Origin: Phenylobacterium sp. J426
GTDB lineage: Bacteria; Pseudomonadota; Alphaproteobacteria; Caulobacterales; Caulobacteraceae
DNA length: 64,000 nucleotides
Assembly: GCF_024699945.1 (NCBI RefSeq)
Contig: NZ_JAJOMY010000001.1
Location: 1,116,001-1,180,000 of the forward strand
Direction of reading: 5' to 3'
The translations under genes and the position numbers were made by a program. Below are positions 6,945 through 15,409 of the stretch, one piece after another (the stretch's first letter is position 1; each line of letters starts with the position of its first letter). Under the pieces are notes generated by a model. It saw only the letters and a list, made by a program, of their open reading frames with translations, did not search any database and was not told the origin of the DNA.

Positions 6945-9035
6945 TCAGAACCTCGCGCGGTACCCGACGGTGACGCGGCGGCCTTCCGCCCGGTAGTAGG
7001 CGTAGTCGCCCGAGGCTTGGCTGGCGACGTTGACGTAGGATCGGTCGAACAGGTTGGCGACGCCCACATAGATGTCGCCCGGGCCTACGGCGTAGCGCGC
7101 CGAGGCGTCGAACAGCAGCACGTCGTCGGTTTCGATGCGGCCCAGCGCCAGCTCGCCCGGGCTGAAGTAGTCGGCCGCGCCATAGTAGGTCGCCTGCAGG
7201 CCAAGGCTCAGGCGCTCCAGCGGCCGCGTCTCGCCGCCCAGGGTGACGCGAAAGGGCGCCACGGTGTCGGAGCTGTAGTCCACATAGCCAAGCTGGGTGT
7301 CCCGGATCTGGCCGCGCTGCCAGGTGACCACGCCGCGCAGGTCCGTGGTGTCGCTCAGCGCATAGTCCAGCGCCGCCTCGAAGCCTTTGAAGCGCTGCGG
7401 CGCCCGCAGCGGAATCAGCGGGCAAAGCGTCTGGCCGGCGCAGGACGGATCGGCCTGCAGCAGCGAGGCCTTGTCGGACTCGGAATAGAACGCCGCGGCC
7501 TCGAAACGCAGGCCGGCATGCTGGCCGCGCACGCCGATCTCGTACTGGTCCGACGTCGCAGGTTCTGGCGAGATCAGGCCCGGATTTTGGATGCCGCGGG
7601 CCGCGCGGCCCAGCTGGCTGATCTCCGCCCCCTGGCTGAAGCCGCCGTACAGCTGGACGGCGTCGTTCAGGTCGTAGATCGCGCCCACATTGAACAGCGC
7701 GAGGTCGGCGTCGCGGAAGTCGCCGGGCCGGGCCGCCCGCGGCACGGCGGGATCGTAGCCCTTGGTCCCGACCTCGCCCGCGTACCACTCCTGCCGGACG
7801 CCGCCGACCAGGCGGAGCCGGCCCACGTCGACCTCGGCCTGGCCGAAGATCGCCTTGGTCCGCAGGATGGTCTCGGGCGCGATGTAGCCGGTCAGCTGGC
7901 CGGTCGCGGCGTTGATCTGCGGCCGGTAGTAGCGATTGCGGGTGTAGTCGAAGCCATAGCTGAACACGACGTCCGCGCCCGGCAGGCTGGCCCGCTTCAC
8001 CAGGGTCGAGCGGAAGCCCAAGCGCTCGTTGTCCGAGTTCGAAGCGAAGAAGTCGTCCCCGAAGGCGACGCTGAAGAAGTTGTCGCGCTGGCGATAAAGC
8101 TGGTCCTGGGCGAAGCCGCTGATCGCCAGCTCGTGGCCCAGGATGTCCGGGTGGGTGTAGCCCAGCGCCAGCGACCAGGATCGCAGGAGGTTCTGATCGG
8201 CTTGGGGATGCTGGGCGATCGGCAAGACGATCGCCACCCGCTGTCCGACCGCCTGATCGCCGTCGGTCGCGTACTCGCGCCCCTTCTCCTCGTTGTAGAG
8301 CGCGCCGGTCGCCCGCAGCTCGCCACCCCCGACCTGGAGGCCCAGCGAGCCGTTGAGATGGACCGCTTCGTACTCGCGGGCGGGCACGTAAGGCCCGTCC
8401 GGCGTGCGGGCGCCGCCGCCGTCCGTGAACCCGGCGCCGACATAGTAGTCCCAGCCCGAGAAGCTCTGGCCCGCGCCGGCGAACAGGTTGGTGGTGAAGG
8501 TGTCGTCCGGCCCCGAGGTGTTGAAGCTGGTCTGCGCCACCGCGTCGATCTCGAGCGCGTCGCCGGCCGCCCGGCGCGTCACGAAGTTGATGATCCCGCC
8601 CGGCGCGCCTGCGCCGTACAGCGCCGTGCCGCCGCGCAGCACCTCCACCCGCTCGATGGCGAACGGGCTGAGCTGATAGACCTGGTCGCAGGTGCTCTGG
8701 CGGATGTCTTCGGTCACCGGCACGCCGTTGATCTGCACAGCGGTCAGCCGTCCGCGCACCTTCGGGCAGTTGACCCGGCCGCCCTGCTGCGGCGCGAGCC
8801 CGGGGACGGTGAACTCCAGCGCCCGCATGATGTTGGCGCTGACGTCGAGCTGGCTGCGCAGCGCCTCGGCCGGGACGACGGACACCGACACCGGCAGCTC
8901 CTGCACGGTCGAACCGGTGCGGGAGGCGGTCACCACCAGCTGGTCAACCGTCGGCGCGTCAGCCTCTTCGGCGTGCGCCTGCCCGCCGATCGCCATCACG
9001 AGCGCCGAAACGCTGATCCCCAGATATCGCCGCAC
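6945..9035 (-). CDS. TonB-dependent siderophore receptor
   Basis: A 696-aa outer-membrane receptor for energy-dependent uptake, probably of a ferric siderophore. A signal peptide (RRYLGISVSALVMAIGGQAHA) precedes the TonB box region (DQLVVTAS). The plug domain spans roughly residues 40-150 (motifs PGLAPQQGG, VEVLRGGTALYGAGAPGGIINFVTRR). A 22-strand barrel follows and ends in YRARF with the terminal aromatic. I place the start at GTG 9035, which gives an ideal signal peptide; the frame remains open to a TTG at 9095, but that extension would put 20 extra residues before it. A Fur-like box lies 56-70 bp upstream. Downstream is the PepSY protein, upstream a LysR regulator, all on one strand. Confidence 0.92.
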   Translation of the reverse strand: MRRYLGISVSALVMAIGGQAHAEEADAPTVDQLVVTASRTGSTVQELPVSVSVVPAEALRSQLDVSANIMRALEFTVPGLAPQQGGRVNCPKVRGRLTAVQINGVPVTEDIRQSTCDQVYQLSPFAIERVEVLRGGTALYGAGAPGGIINFVTRRAAGDALEIDAVAQTSFNTSGPDDTFTTNLFAGAGQSFSGWDYYVGAGFTDGGGARTPDGPYVPAREYEAVHLNGSLGLQVGGGELRATGALYNEEKGREYATDGDQAVGQRVAIVLPIAQHPQADQNLLRSWSLALGYTHPDILGHELAISGFAQDQLYRQRDNFFSVAFGDDFFASNSDNERLGFRSTLVKRASLPGADVVFSYGFDYTRNRYYRPQINAATGQLTGYIAPETILRTKAIFGQAEVDVGRLRLVGGVRQEWYAGEVGTKGYDPAVPRAARPGDFRDADLALFNVGAIYDLNDAVQLYGGFSQGAEISQLGRAARGIQNPGLISPEPATSDQYEIGVRGQHAGLRFEAAAFYSESDKASLLQADPSCAGQTLCPLIPLRAPQRFKGFEAALDYALSDTTDLRGVVTWQRGQIRDTQLGYVDYSSDTVAPFRVTLGGETRPLERLSLGLQATYYGAADYFSPGELALGRIETDDVLLFDASARYAVGPGDIYVGVANLFDRSYVNVASQASGDYAYYRAEGRRVTVGYRARF

Positions 9036-9090
9036 GGCCGATGCCCCCGTAGAAACCACGGCTGGCGCAATAACAGCGGTTCGGCATTGT

Positions 9091-9105
9091 TGCAACTCAT
9101 TCGCA
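9091..9105 (-). promoter_or_regulatory. Fur-like box upstream of TonB receptor
   Basis: On the minus strand this 15-mer reads TGCGAATGAGTTGCA. Compared with the Fur 7-1-7 consensus TGAGAAT-N-ATTCTCA it matches 10 of 14 informative positions. A longer inverted repeat GCAACT-N7-AGTTGC (9092-9110) covers it. It lies 56 bp before the receptor start at 9035, in the short gap after the LysR gene. Iron control of the receptor is inferred. Confidence 0.5.
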
Positions 9106-9116
9106 GTTGCGTCGCC

Positions 9117-10107
9117 TCATCTCCCCTTCTCGGACGAGGCGGATGGCGGAGGCGGCGGTCTCGGGAAGTGTCGAACGGCCTCGGCGCCGGGAGTCGCCCC
9201 GCCGCAGGCCGCCCCGACCTCGGCGCGGATGATCTCCACGAGCTCGGCGAGGGCCGACGCCACCAGCGGATTGGCGGAAGTGGCGAGGTTCAGCGAGACC
9301 GTCGGAGGCGCCGCCTCGAACGCCAGTTCCACCAGCGCCCCGGACGCGAGCTCCTCGCTCACCGTGTAGGCGGGCAGCACTCCGATCGCGCCCTGCCTGG
9401 CGACCCCCGCGTTTGACCCCGTCCGTGCTTCCCGCCGAGGCCATGCGCAGGGTGTGGTCGCCGCCCAGCCATCGCTTCAGCACGTCGCTGAAGGCGCCTT
9501 CGGGATCGGCGAGGAGGAAGGTTCGGTCGGACAGCTCTGCGCGCCTCACCGGCCGCCCGTCCAGCGCGTCGCCGAGCGGGTCGTCCGCCGGGACGACGAA
9601 CCGCAGGCGGATGCGCGCCAGTTCCTGGGCGCCGGGCTGCTCGAGCCGCCGGGGGACCTCCAGCGTCAGGGCGGCGTCGAGCTGCCGCTGCTCGACGCGG
9701 CCGAGCAGGTCGGCGCACACCCCGCTGGCGACGCGCACATCCACATGCGGGCTCCGGCGGCTGAAGGCGTCCAGGGGTCCGGGCAGCAGGTGGGAACTGA
9801 CGGATTCCACCGCGCCCAACCGGATGACCGCGTCCTTGGAAGCCTGGGCCGAGGCCATCGCGGCCTCCGACGCGGCGACGAGCGCGCGGGCGTGGGGCAG
9901 GAGCCGCAGGGCGGCGGGCGTCAGGGTCGCCTCGCAGCCCGGACGCCGCACCGTCACAGCGAAACCGAGCAGGCGTTCCAACGAAAGCAGGGCCTCGGAC
10001 AGCGTCGACTGCGCCACGCCCAGCGCTCGCGCGGCCGCCCCCACGCCCCCCTTTTCGTCGAGGGCGAGGAGGGCGCGGCAATGCCGAACCTCGAAGTCTT
10101 TCGCCAT
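9117..10107 (-). CDS. LysR-family transcriptional regulator, frame broken once
   Basis: LysR-type regulator with an N-terminal winged HTH (LALDEKGGVGAAARALGVAQ, residues about 14-33, then STLSEALLSLERLLGF). The effector domain (AVIRLGAVESVSSHLLPGPL onward) is typical. The first 230 residues are in one frame; the C-terminal part (GVLPAYTVSEELASGALVEL to SSEKGR) is in another. The switch falls at a C5 run (plus strand 9404-9408). Four Cs would give a continuous 329-aa protein reading VKRGVARQGAIGVLPAY, a standard LysR junction. It precedes the TonB receptor by 81 bp on the same strand and may regulate it (inference). The most likely explanation of the break is a one-base sequencing insertion. 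Confidence 0.78.
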
Positions 10108-10486
10108 GGTCCCCCATCGGAAACGCCGATGACCTGATCGGTGTTCTGGCACGCCGTCGGCCCCGATCCAAGGTCTCGCCATGCAGGGACGAGGCCCGAT
10201 CGCGGACGCACCGGGGCGGCACGGGCTGGGGGCCCGTCAGCCGGGCCTGCGGCTCGCACTCGCCGCCGCCTGCCTCGTGACAGCGGCGGCGGCCTTGGCC
10301 CTCGAAGGCAAGGTGCGGGACCACGGCCCGCAGCCGGAGACTGGGTGTGGCGAGGCGCGGGGCCGGGCGGCCCTGGCCGCCGACCTCATCGCCATCGCCC
10401 GCCTCCGTGACCCACGCGGGCTTGCCAGCCGCCTGGCGTACGGGCGCGATAGGCGGTGAGGCCTCCCGTTGGGCGGCAAGAACGCC
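10108..10486. other. 379-bp intergenic stretch between lptB and the LysR gene
   Basis: No convincing gene. A plus-strand frame at 10181-10459 (92 codons) has a hydrophobic stretch (LRLALAAACLVTAAAALA) but no ribosome binding site I trust and a low-complexity arginine-rich end. A minus-strand frame overlaps it at 10237-10479. The region marks the boundary between the lptCAB operon and the accessory block that separates it from rpoN. I see no repeat or integrase scar. Confidence 0.4.
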
Positions 10487-11248
10487 TCAGCTGAACCTGT
10501 CGCCCAGGTACACGCGGCGCACCTCGGGGTCGTCGACGATCTCGTCGGGACTGCCCTCGAACAGCACCTCGCCTGCGTGGATGATCGAGGCGCGGTCGAT
10601 GATGTCGAGCGTCTCGCGGACGTTGTGGTCGGTGATCAGGATGCCGATGCCGCGCTGCTTCAGATAGCTGATCACCTCGCGGATGTCGGCGATGGCCAGC
10701 GGGTCGATGCCGGCGAACGGCTCGTCCAGCAGCATGAACGACGGCTCCGAGGCCAGGGCGCGGGCGATCTCGACGCGGCGGCGCTCGCCGCCCGACAGCG
10801 AGACGGCCGGGGCGTTGCGCAGGTGCTCGATGTGCAGCTCTTCCAGCAGCCGCGTGACCGTGGCGCGGGCCTCCTTGGGGTCGCGCTGGCGCAGCTCGAC
10901 CACCGCCATCACGTTTTCCCAGACGGTCATGCCGCGGAAGATCGACGTCTCCTGCGGCAGGTAGCCGACGCCCATGCGGGCGCGCTGGTACATCGGCTGG
11001 GCGGTGATGTTCTCGCCGTCCAGGTAGATGGCGCCGTAGTCGGCCGGGATCAGGCCGGTGATCATGTAGAAGGTGGTGGTCTTGCCGGCCCCGTTGGGGC
11101 CCAGCAGGCCGGCCACCTCGCCGCGCGCCAGCCGCAGCGAGACGCCCTTCACGACCGGGCGGCCGCGGAACGACTTGCCGATGTTGTCGACGACGAGGCC
11201 CTCGAGGGGCAGGCCGGCGCGCGCGTCGATCCGCTCGGGCTTGGTCAC
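10487..11248 (-). CDS. lptB: LPS export ABC transporter ATP-binding protein LptB
   Basis: Cytoplasmic ATPase of the LptB2FGC complex that extracts LPS from the inner membrane. At 253 aa, it shows Walker A GPNGAGKT (residues 50-57), Q-loop LPQETSIFRGMTVWENV, ABC signature LSGGERRRVEIARAL, Walker B FMLLDEPFAGID and the H-loop ITDHNVRETL. The start is GTG at 11248, overlapping the lptA stop by 4 bp (GTGA), which shows translational coupling. It is the last gene of lptC-lptA-lptB here; rpoN, the common next gene, has been displaced to 2941. Confidence 0.96.
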   Translation of the reverse strand: MTKPERIDARAGLPLEGLVVDNIGKSFRGRPVVKGVSLRLARGEVAGLLGPNGAGKTTTFYMITGLIPADYGAIYLDGENITAQPMYQRARMGVGYLPQETSIFRGMTVWENVMAVVELRQRDPKEARATVTRLLEELHIEHLRNAPAVSLSGGERRRVEIARALASEPSFMLLDEPFAGIDPLAIADIREVISYLKQRGIGILITDHNVRETLDIIDRASIIHAGEVLFEGSPDEIVDDPEVRRVYLGDRFS

Positions 11249-11809
11249 GGGTTGGACTTCTTGCTCGGATAGAAGACGCCGCGCGGGCGGCCGGTCTGGT
11301 TCGCCCCGCGGGCGTTCCCCTCCATCTTGCCCTCGCCGGTCTTGGTGTTGAACACCATGCGCGTCCCGCGCAGCACGTTCTGGCCCTGCACGGCCACCAC
11401 GTCGCCGGTCAGGGTGATGGTCTCGGACTGGGCGTCGTAGACGCCGCGGTCGCCGCGGACCCGCTGCTGGGCGGTGACGTAGTAGACGCCGCCGTCGGCC
11501 TCGAGCCGGCGCAGCTCGCCGCAGCCGCCGGCCGCGCCGCCGGGCCGGCTCGCCGACTTCGTCATGTACATCCGCATGACATTGGCGCGCAGGCGGGTGT
11601 CGCCCTGCAGGGCCTCGGCGTTGCCGCGCCAGACCGAGACGCACTCGTTCTGCTGCACCTCGAGCTCGTCGGCGGTCACGTCGATCGGGCCGTCCGACGA
11701 GCGCGACAGCTGGGCGGCGGCCGGCGCCGCCGTGAGCAGCGCCCCGGAAACGCCCAGAAGGGTCACGGCCAGAAGGGGGGACGGCCAGGCGGGAGACGTG
11801 CGACTTCAT
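11245..11809 (-). CDS. lptA: LPS periplasmic transport protein LptA (OstA-like), frame broken near the start
   Basis: Periplasmic bridge protein carrying LPS from LptC to LptD. The OstA-like beta-jellyroll is intact (PIDVTADELEV, RGNAEALQGD, VTAQQRVRGDRGVYDAQ, LTGDVVAVQGQNVLRGTRMVF). The ATG at 11809 opens the frame MKSHVSRLAVPP, but the signal peptide continues in another frame (LLAVTLLGVSGALLTAAPAAAQ). The switch is at a G6 run (11775-11780 plus strand). With five Gs the product is 187 aa with a perfect signal sequence. Without correction, translation could only begin at a GTG near 11766 with a shortened signal. It lies 12 bp downstream of lptC and overlaps lptB by 4 bp. LptA is essential in most Gram-negatives, so a sequencing indel is likely. 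Confidence 0.88.
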
Positions 11810-11821
11810 GAGGTCCAGCTT

Positions 11822-12454
11822 CTATTCTTTCTTCTGGGGCTCGATGCGCGCACGCACCCCGCCCTTGAAGACCATGCGATCGCCTTTGCCGTAAACGCCA
11901 TAGGACTTCGCTTCGATTTCTCCAAGGCCACCCGAGCCCTGAATGGGGCCTGAACCGACCAGTTCGCCGGTCTTGGTGTCGAACAGCGACGCCGCCGTCT
12001 GGAAGGCGTTGCGGGGGTCCTCCATCCTGACGCCGCCCGACAGCTGCAGCTTGCCGGTGGCCTCATGGAAGACGCCCTGGGCGCCGTTCAGCCGGAGCTG
12101 GTCGGGGCCGCCCTCGTCGAGGATCAGCGCCGGCTTTTCCAGCAGCACGCGCTGATAGTCGGCGCGGTCGCGCACGGCGGAGTCGGCGGTCAGCACGAAG
12201 GCGCGGCCCTTGTCGTCGCGGCCGACGAAGCGCGGGTTGATCAGCCGGATGGCTTCGTCGTCGCCGCCCGCCTGCCGCGGCTGGGCGCGGAAGGTGGACC
12301 AGGCGACGCTGCCCGCCAGGCCCAGGAAGATCACCACGATCAGCGCCGGCAGCAGGATGCGCAGCAGCCGGATCAGCTTCGACCGGCGGCGCCACCGCTC
12401 GAAATCGGCGCGGCGGGCGGGCGGTGGGCTGAACGATGCGTCCGTCGCCGTCAT
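11822..12454 (-). CDS. lptC: LPS export system protein LptC
   Basis: Bitopic inner-membrane protein that accepts LPS from LptBFG and passes it to LptA. At 210 aa it has a short cytoplasmic N-terminus, one TM helix (residues about 33-52, LLRILLPALIVVIFLGLAGS) and a periplasmic beta-jellyroll (FVLTADSAVRD, ILDEGGPDQLRLNGAQGVFHE, LQLSGGVRMED, LFDTKTGELVGSGPIQGSG). The start at 12454 (MTATDASF) is chosen over an upstream in-frame ATG at 12541 that would overlap the RNase D gene and add a low-complexity arginine stretch. First gene of the lptC-lptA-lptB operon, 8 bp downstream of the RNase D stop. Confidence 0.92.
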   Translation of the reverse strand: MTATDASFSPPPARRADFERWRRRSKLIRLLRILLPALIVVIFLGLAGSVAWSTFRAQPRQAGGDDEAIRLINPRFVGRDDKGRAFVLTADSAVRDRADYQRVLLEKPALILDEGGPDQLRLNGAQGVFHEATGKLQLSGGVRMEDPRNAFQTAASLFDTKTGELVGSGPIQGSGGLGEIEAKSYGVYGKGDRMVFKGGVRARIEPQKKE

Positions 12455-12462
12455 GGCGGCCT

Positions 12463-13080
12463 CTAGGCGTGGGCGAAGATGTCGACGTCTTCCCAGCCGG
12501 CGACGTCGAGCACCGCACGATGCGGCAGGAATTCGAAGCACGCCTTGGCCAGCGCGTCACGCCCCTCGCGGGTCAGCATGTCCTGCAGCCGTTCGCGCAG
12601 GGCGTGCAGGTGCAGGACGTCGGAGGCGGCGTAGGCGACCTGCTCGTCCGAGAGCTTGGCCTGGCCCCAGTCCGAGCTCTGCTGGGCCTTGGACATCTCG
12701 ATGCCGAGCAGCTCGCGGGAGATGTCCTTCAGGCCGTGGCGGTCGGTGTAGGTGCGGGCGATCTTGGAGGCGATCTTGGTGCAGTAGACGGGCTGGGTCA
12801 CGACGCCCAGATGCAGCCAGAACATGGCGATATCGAAGCGGCCGAAGTGGAAGATCTTCGTCACCGCCGGGTCGGTCAGCAGCCGCTTGAGGTTCGGCGC
12901 GTCGTAGGTGTCGCGGTTCAGCTTGACGAGATGGGCGTGCCCGTCGCCGGCCGACAGCTGCACGACGCAGAGCGGATCCCGCCCCAGCCTCAGCCCCATG
13001 GTCTCGGAATCGATGGCGACGAACGCCGCGCCCTGCAGCGCGCCGTCCGGAAGATCCCCGTCGTGAACGTACGTCGTCAC
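12463..13080 (-). CDS. Short ribonuclease D-like 3'-5' exonuclease
   Basis: DEDDy-family 3'-5' exoribonuclease, 205 aa, without the HRDC domains of full-length RNase D. Catalytic motifs are visible: AIDSETMG (Exo I, D and E), FHFGRFDIAMFWLH (Exo II, D) and YAASDVLHL (Exo III, Y and D). I place the start at GTG 13080 (product beginning TTYVHDGDLP after the start), which matches how I remember alphaproteobacterial relatives beginning; ATG at 13137 in the same frame is an alternative that adds 19 residues. It lies directly upstream of lptC on the same strand, an arrangement common in alphaproteobacteria. Likely role is RNA maturation or degradation. Confidence 0.88.
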   Translation of the reverse strand: MTTYVHDGDLPDGALQGAAFVAIDSETMGLRLGRDPLCVVQLSAGDGHAHLVKLNRDTYDAPNLKRLLTDPAVTKIFHFGRFDIAMFWLHLGVVTQPVYCTKIASKIARTYTDRHGLKDISRELLGIEMSKAQQSSDWGQAKLSDEQVAYAASDVLHLHALRERLQDMLTREGRDALAKACFEFLPHRAVLDVAGWEDVDIFAHA

Positions 13081-13183
13081 CTTGCCTGAACTCCGACCTC
13101 GGACGCCCACCTTAGCCACGGCGGCGGCGACCGTCATATCCAACCTTGGAGATATCGGCGCCGGCCCTTTCGATTCGAAAGGG

Positions 13184-13270
<87 letters not shown>

Positions 13271-13422
13271 CCCGTCCGTCGGATCGGGAGGCGGCTACAT
13301 ATGGCGCCGCCCACAGGAGGTCAACGGCGTCGCAGCAGAACCTTGCAAGTTGCGTTGCGGCGGGGGGCCGCATCGTCTATCCGCAGGCTCTCGAAAGCCC
13401 TCGTTTTCCTTGAGCGCGACCC

Positions 13423-14402
13423 ATGCAGAACCTCGTCACCGTCTTCGGTGGATCCGGCTTCGTCGGCAATCAGGCCGTCCGCCAGCTCGCCCGGGCCGGC
13501 TGGCGCGTGCGGGTCGCCGTACGCAACCCGAGCCTCGGCTATCGCATGCGCCTGTTGGGCGACGTGGGCCAGATCGACGTGGTGCAAGCCAATGTCCGCG
13601 ATGCGGAATCGGTGCGACGCGCGCTGGAGGGAGCGACCGCGTCGGTGAACCTGGTCGGCGTGCTGTATGAGACCGGCCGCCAGAAGTTTCAGGCGGTCCA
13701 CGTCGACGGCGCTCGCGCTGTCGCAGAGGCGGCGGTGGCGGCCGGCGTGACGCGCCTCGTGCAGATGTCCGCCCTCGGCGCCGACTCCGCCGGGTTCTCG
13801 GCCTATTCGCGCAGCAAGGCCGAAGGCGAGGCGGCCGTCCGGGCCGTCCGTTCCGACGCCGTGATCCTGCGGCCATCCGTCGTGTTCGGCCCCGAGGACA
13901 AGTTCTTCAACAAGTTCGCCACCATGGCGTCCTTCTCGCCTGCCCTGCCGCTGATCGGCGGGGGTCAAACGCGCTTCCAGCCGGTCTTCGTCGGCGATGT
14001 CGGCAAGGCCATAGCGCGCGCGGTGACCGACAGCGAGGCGGCGGGCCAGACTTACGAGTTGGGCGGCCCCGCCGAGTTCACGTTCCGCCAGCTCATGGAA
14101 ATGATGCTCGAAGAGACCCACAGCAGCGGCGCCTGCTCCTGCCGATGCCGTTCGGCGTCGCCGGCCTTCTGGGCGGCCTGGGCGATCTCATCGCGGGAAT
14201 CGTGCCGCCGCCGGTGACCTCGGATCAGGTGAAAAGCCTGCAGGCCGACAACATACCGAGCGGCCAGCACCCGGGTCTGACCGCTCTTGGGATCACGCCC
14301 ACAACACTGGAAGCGGTGCTGCCGACCTATCTCTATCGCTATCGCAAGGGCGGCCAATACGCCGACCAGGAAGCGCGGGCGATCGCGGGCGGCCGCGCCT
14401 AG
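13423..14402 (+). CDS. NDUFA9-like (complex I-associated) NAD(P)-binding protein, frame broken once
   Basis: Atypical short-chain dehydrogenase related to complex I subunit NDUFA9. The N-terminus has a dinucleotide-binding motif (VTVFGGSGFVGNQAVRQLAR, GGSGFVG). Family motifs LVGVLYETGRQKFQAVHVDG, VQMSALGAD, SAYSRSKAEGE and RPSVVFGPEDKFFNKFA follow. The frame breaks near the end at a CCC run (14117-14119). One more C would join EETPQQRRLLLPMPFGVAGLLG, giving 326 aa. The separated tail (MPFGVAGLLG to IAGGRA) is intact at 14145-14402. The stop overlaps the convergent uppP stop. It could help assemble complex I or act as an oxidoreductase. The break is probably a missing base in the sequence. Confidence 0.86.
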
Positions 14403-15199
14403 CCCAGCATCGCCAGCCCGACGAGGCCAAGCAGGCCGACCCCGATCCGCCACCAGGCGAAGGGCGCGAAGCCGTGGCGGCCGACGAAGTCCACCACCTT
14501 ACGGACGGTGATGACCGCCGCCACCAGCGCGCAAACGAAGCCTAGCGCAATGATTCCCGCGTCGTCGGCGTTCAGGAGCTTGTAGTTCTTGGCCAGGTCG
14601 ACCGTGAACGCCCCGGCCATCGTCGGCATCGCCAGGAAGAACGAGAACTCCGCCGCCGAGCGCTTGTCGCATCGTAAGAGCAGTGCGCCCGCCACGGTGG
14701 CGCCCGACCGAGACACGCCGGGGATGAGCGCCAGGCACTGAAAAAGCCCAATCAGGAAGGCGGTCTTGAGCGGGAAGGCGCCGGCATCGGTGTGGACCGG
14801 CTCCTGCTTGATGCGATCGACCGCCAGGAGCGCAAAGCCGCCGAGGACCAGGCTGACGCAGATCACCACCGGCGTCTCGAACAGCACCGCCTTGATGTAG
14901 TCATGCAGCAGGAAGCCGGCGAAGCCCGCGGGCAGGAAGGCCAACACGATAGAGGCCACGAAACGCCGCGCTGCGGGATCGGTATGCAGGTGCGTCGCGA
15001 CTGACCAGAGGCGGCCGAAGTACACGCTGATCACCGCCAGGATCGCCCCCAGCTGGATCATCACCTCGAAGACCTTCCCCTTGGATTCAAATCCCAGGAA
15101 GTGGCCGAGCAACAAGATGTGGCCCGTGGAGGAGACCGGAATGAATTCCGTTAGGCCCTCGACGATGCCGAGGATGATGGCGAGGGCCCAGTCCGGCAT
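14399..15199 (-). CDS. uppP: Undecaprenyl-diphosphatase UppP (BacA)
   Basis: Polytopic inner-membrane phosphatase that recycles undecaprenyl pyrophosphate, the carrier lipid for peptidoglycan and O-antigen synthesis; extra copies confer bacitracin resistance. At 266 aa it has the two signature motifs: VEGLTEFIPVSSTGH (residues about 13-27) and PGVSRSGAT in the second half. About eight hydrophobic helices are present. It converges with the NDUFA9-like gene, with a 4-bp overlap of the ends. The upstream region (15200-15409) is shared with divergent gltD. Confidence 0.96.
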   Translation of the reverse strand: MPDWALAIILGIVEGLTEFIPVSSTGHILLLGHFLGFESKGKVFEVMIQLGAILAVISVYFGRLWSVATHLHTDPAARRFVASIVLAFLPAGFAGFLLHDYIKAVLFETPVVICVSLVLGGFALLAVDRIKQEPVHTDAGAFPLKTAFLIGLFQCLALIPGVSRSGATVAGALLLRCDKRSAAEFSFFLAMPTMAGAFTVDLAKNYKLLNADDAGIIALGFVCALVAAVITVRKVVDFVGRHGFAPFAWWRIGVGLLGLVGLAMLG

Positions 15200-15409
15200 G
15201 AGTGCTCCATGTAAGCGGTGACGCGGCGCAAAGGGGCGGCACTATGGTGAAGAAGGAGTTCATCTCAAAATTGGACTAATAGCGGATCGGACGCCGGGGC
15301 CCTCGCGCAAAATGCTTCGAAGCCAATTCTGATAGTCTTGTTTTTGGATCATCATCTTTGCGACGGCCGGCTCCCCCTCTAAATGCGCGATCTGCGGAGG
15401 AGGCGTCCC

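Noticed and set aside
7017..9416. 799-codon open frame opposite the TonB receptor
   Set aside because: Antisense shadow of a receptor with all expected motifs.
10143..10160. Sigma-54 promoter candidate (TGGCACG)
   Set aside because: The -24 element fits but the -12 element reads CGGC rather than TTGC-like, and no gene starts downstream.
10181..10459. Possible 92-aa protein with one hydrophobic segment
   Set aside because: No credible ribosome binding site or conserved sequence; competing frame on the other strand.
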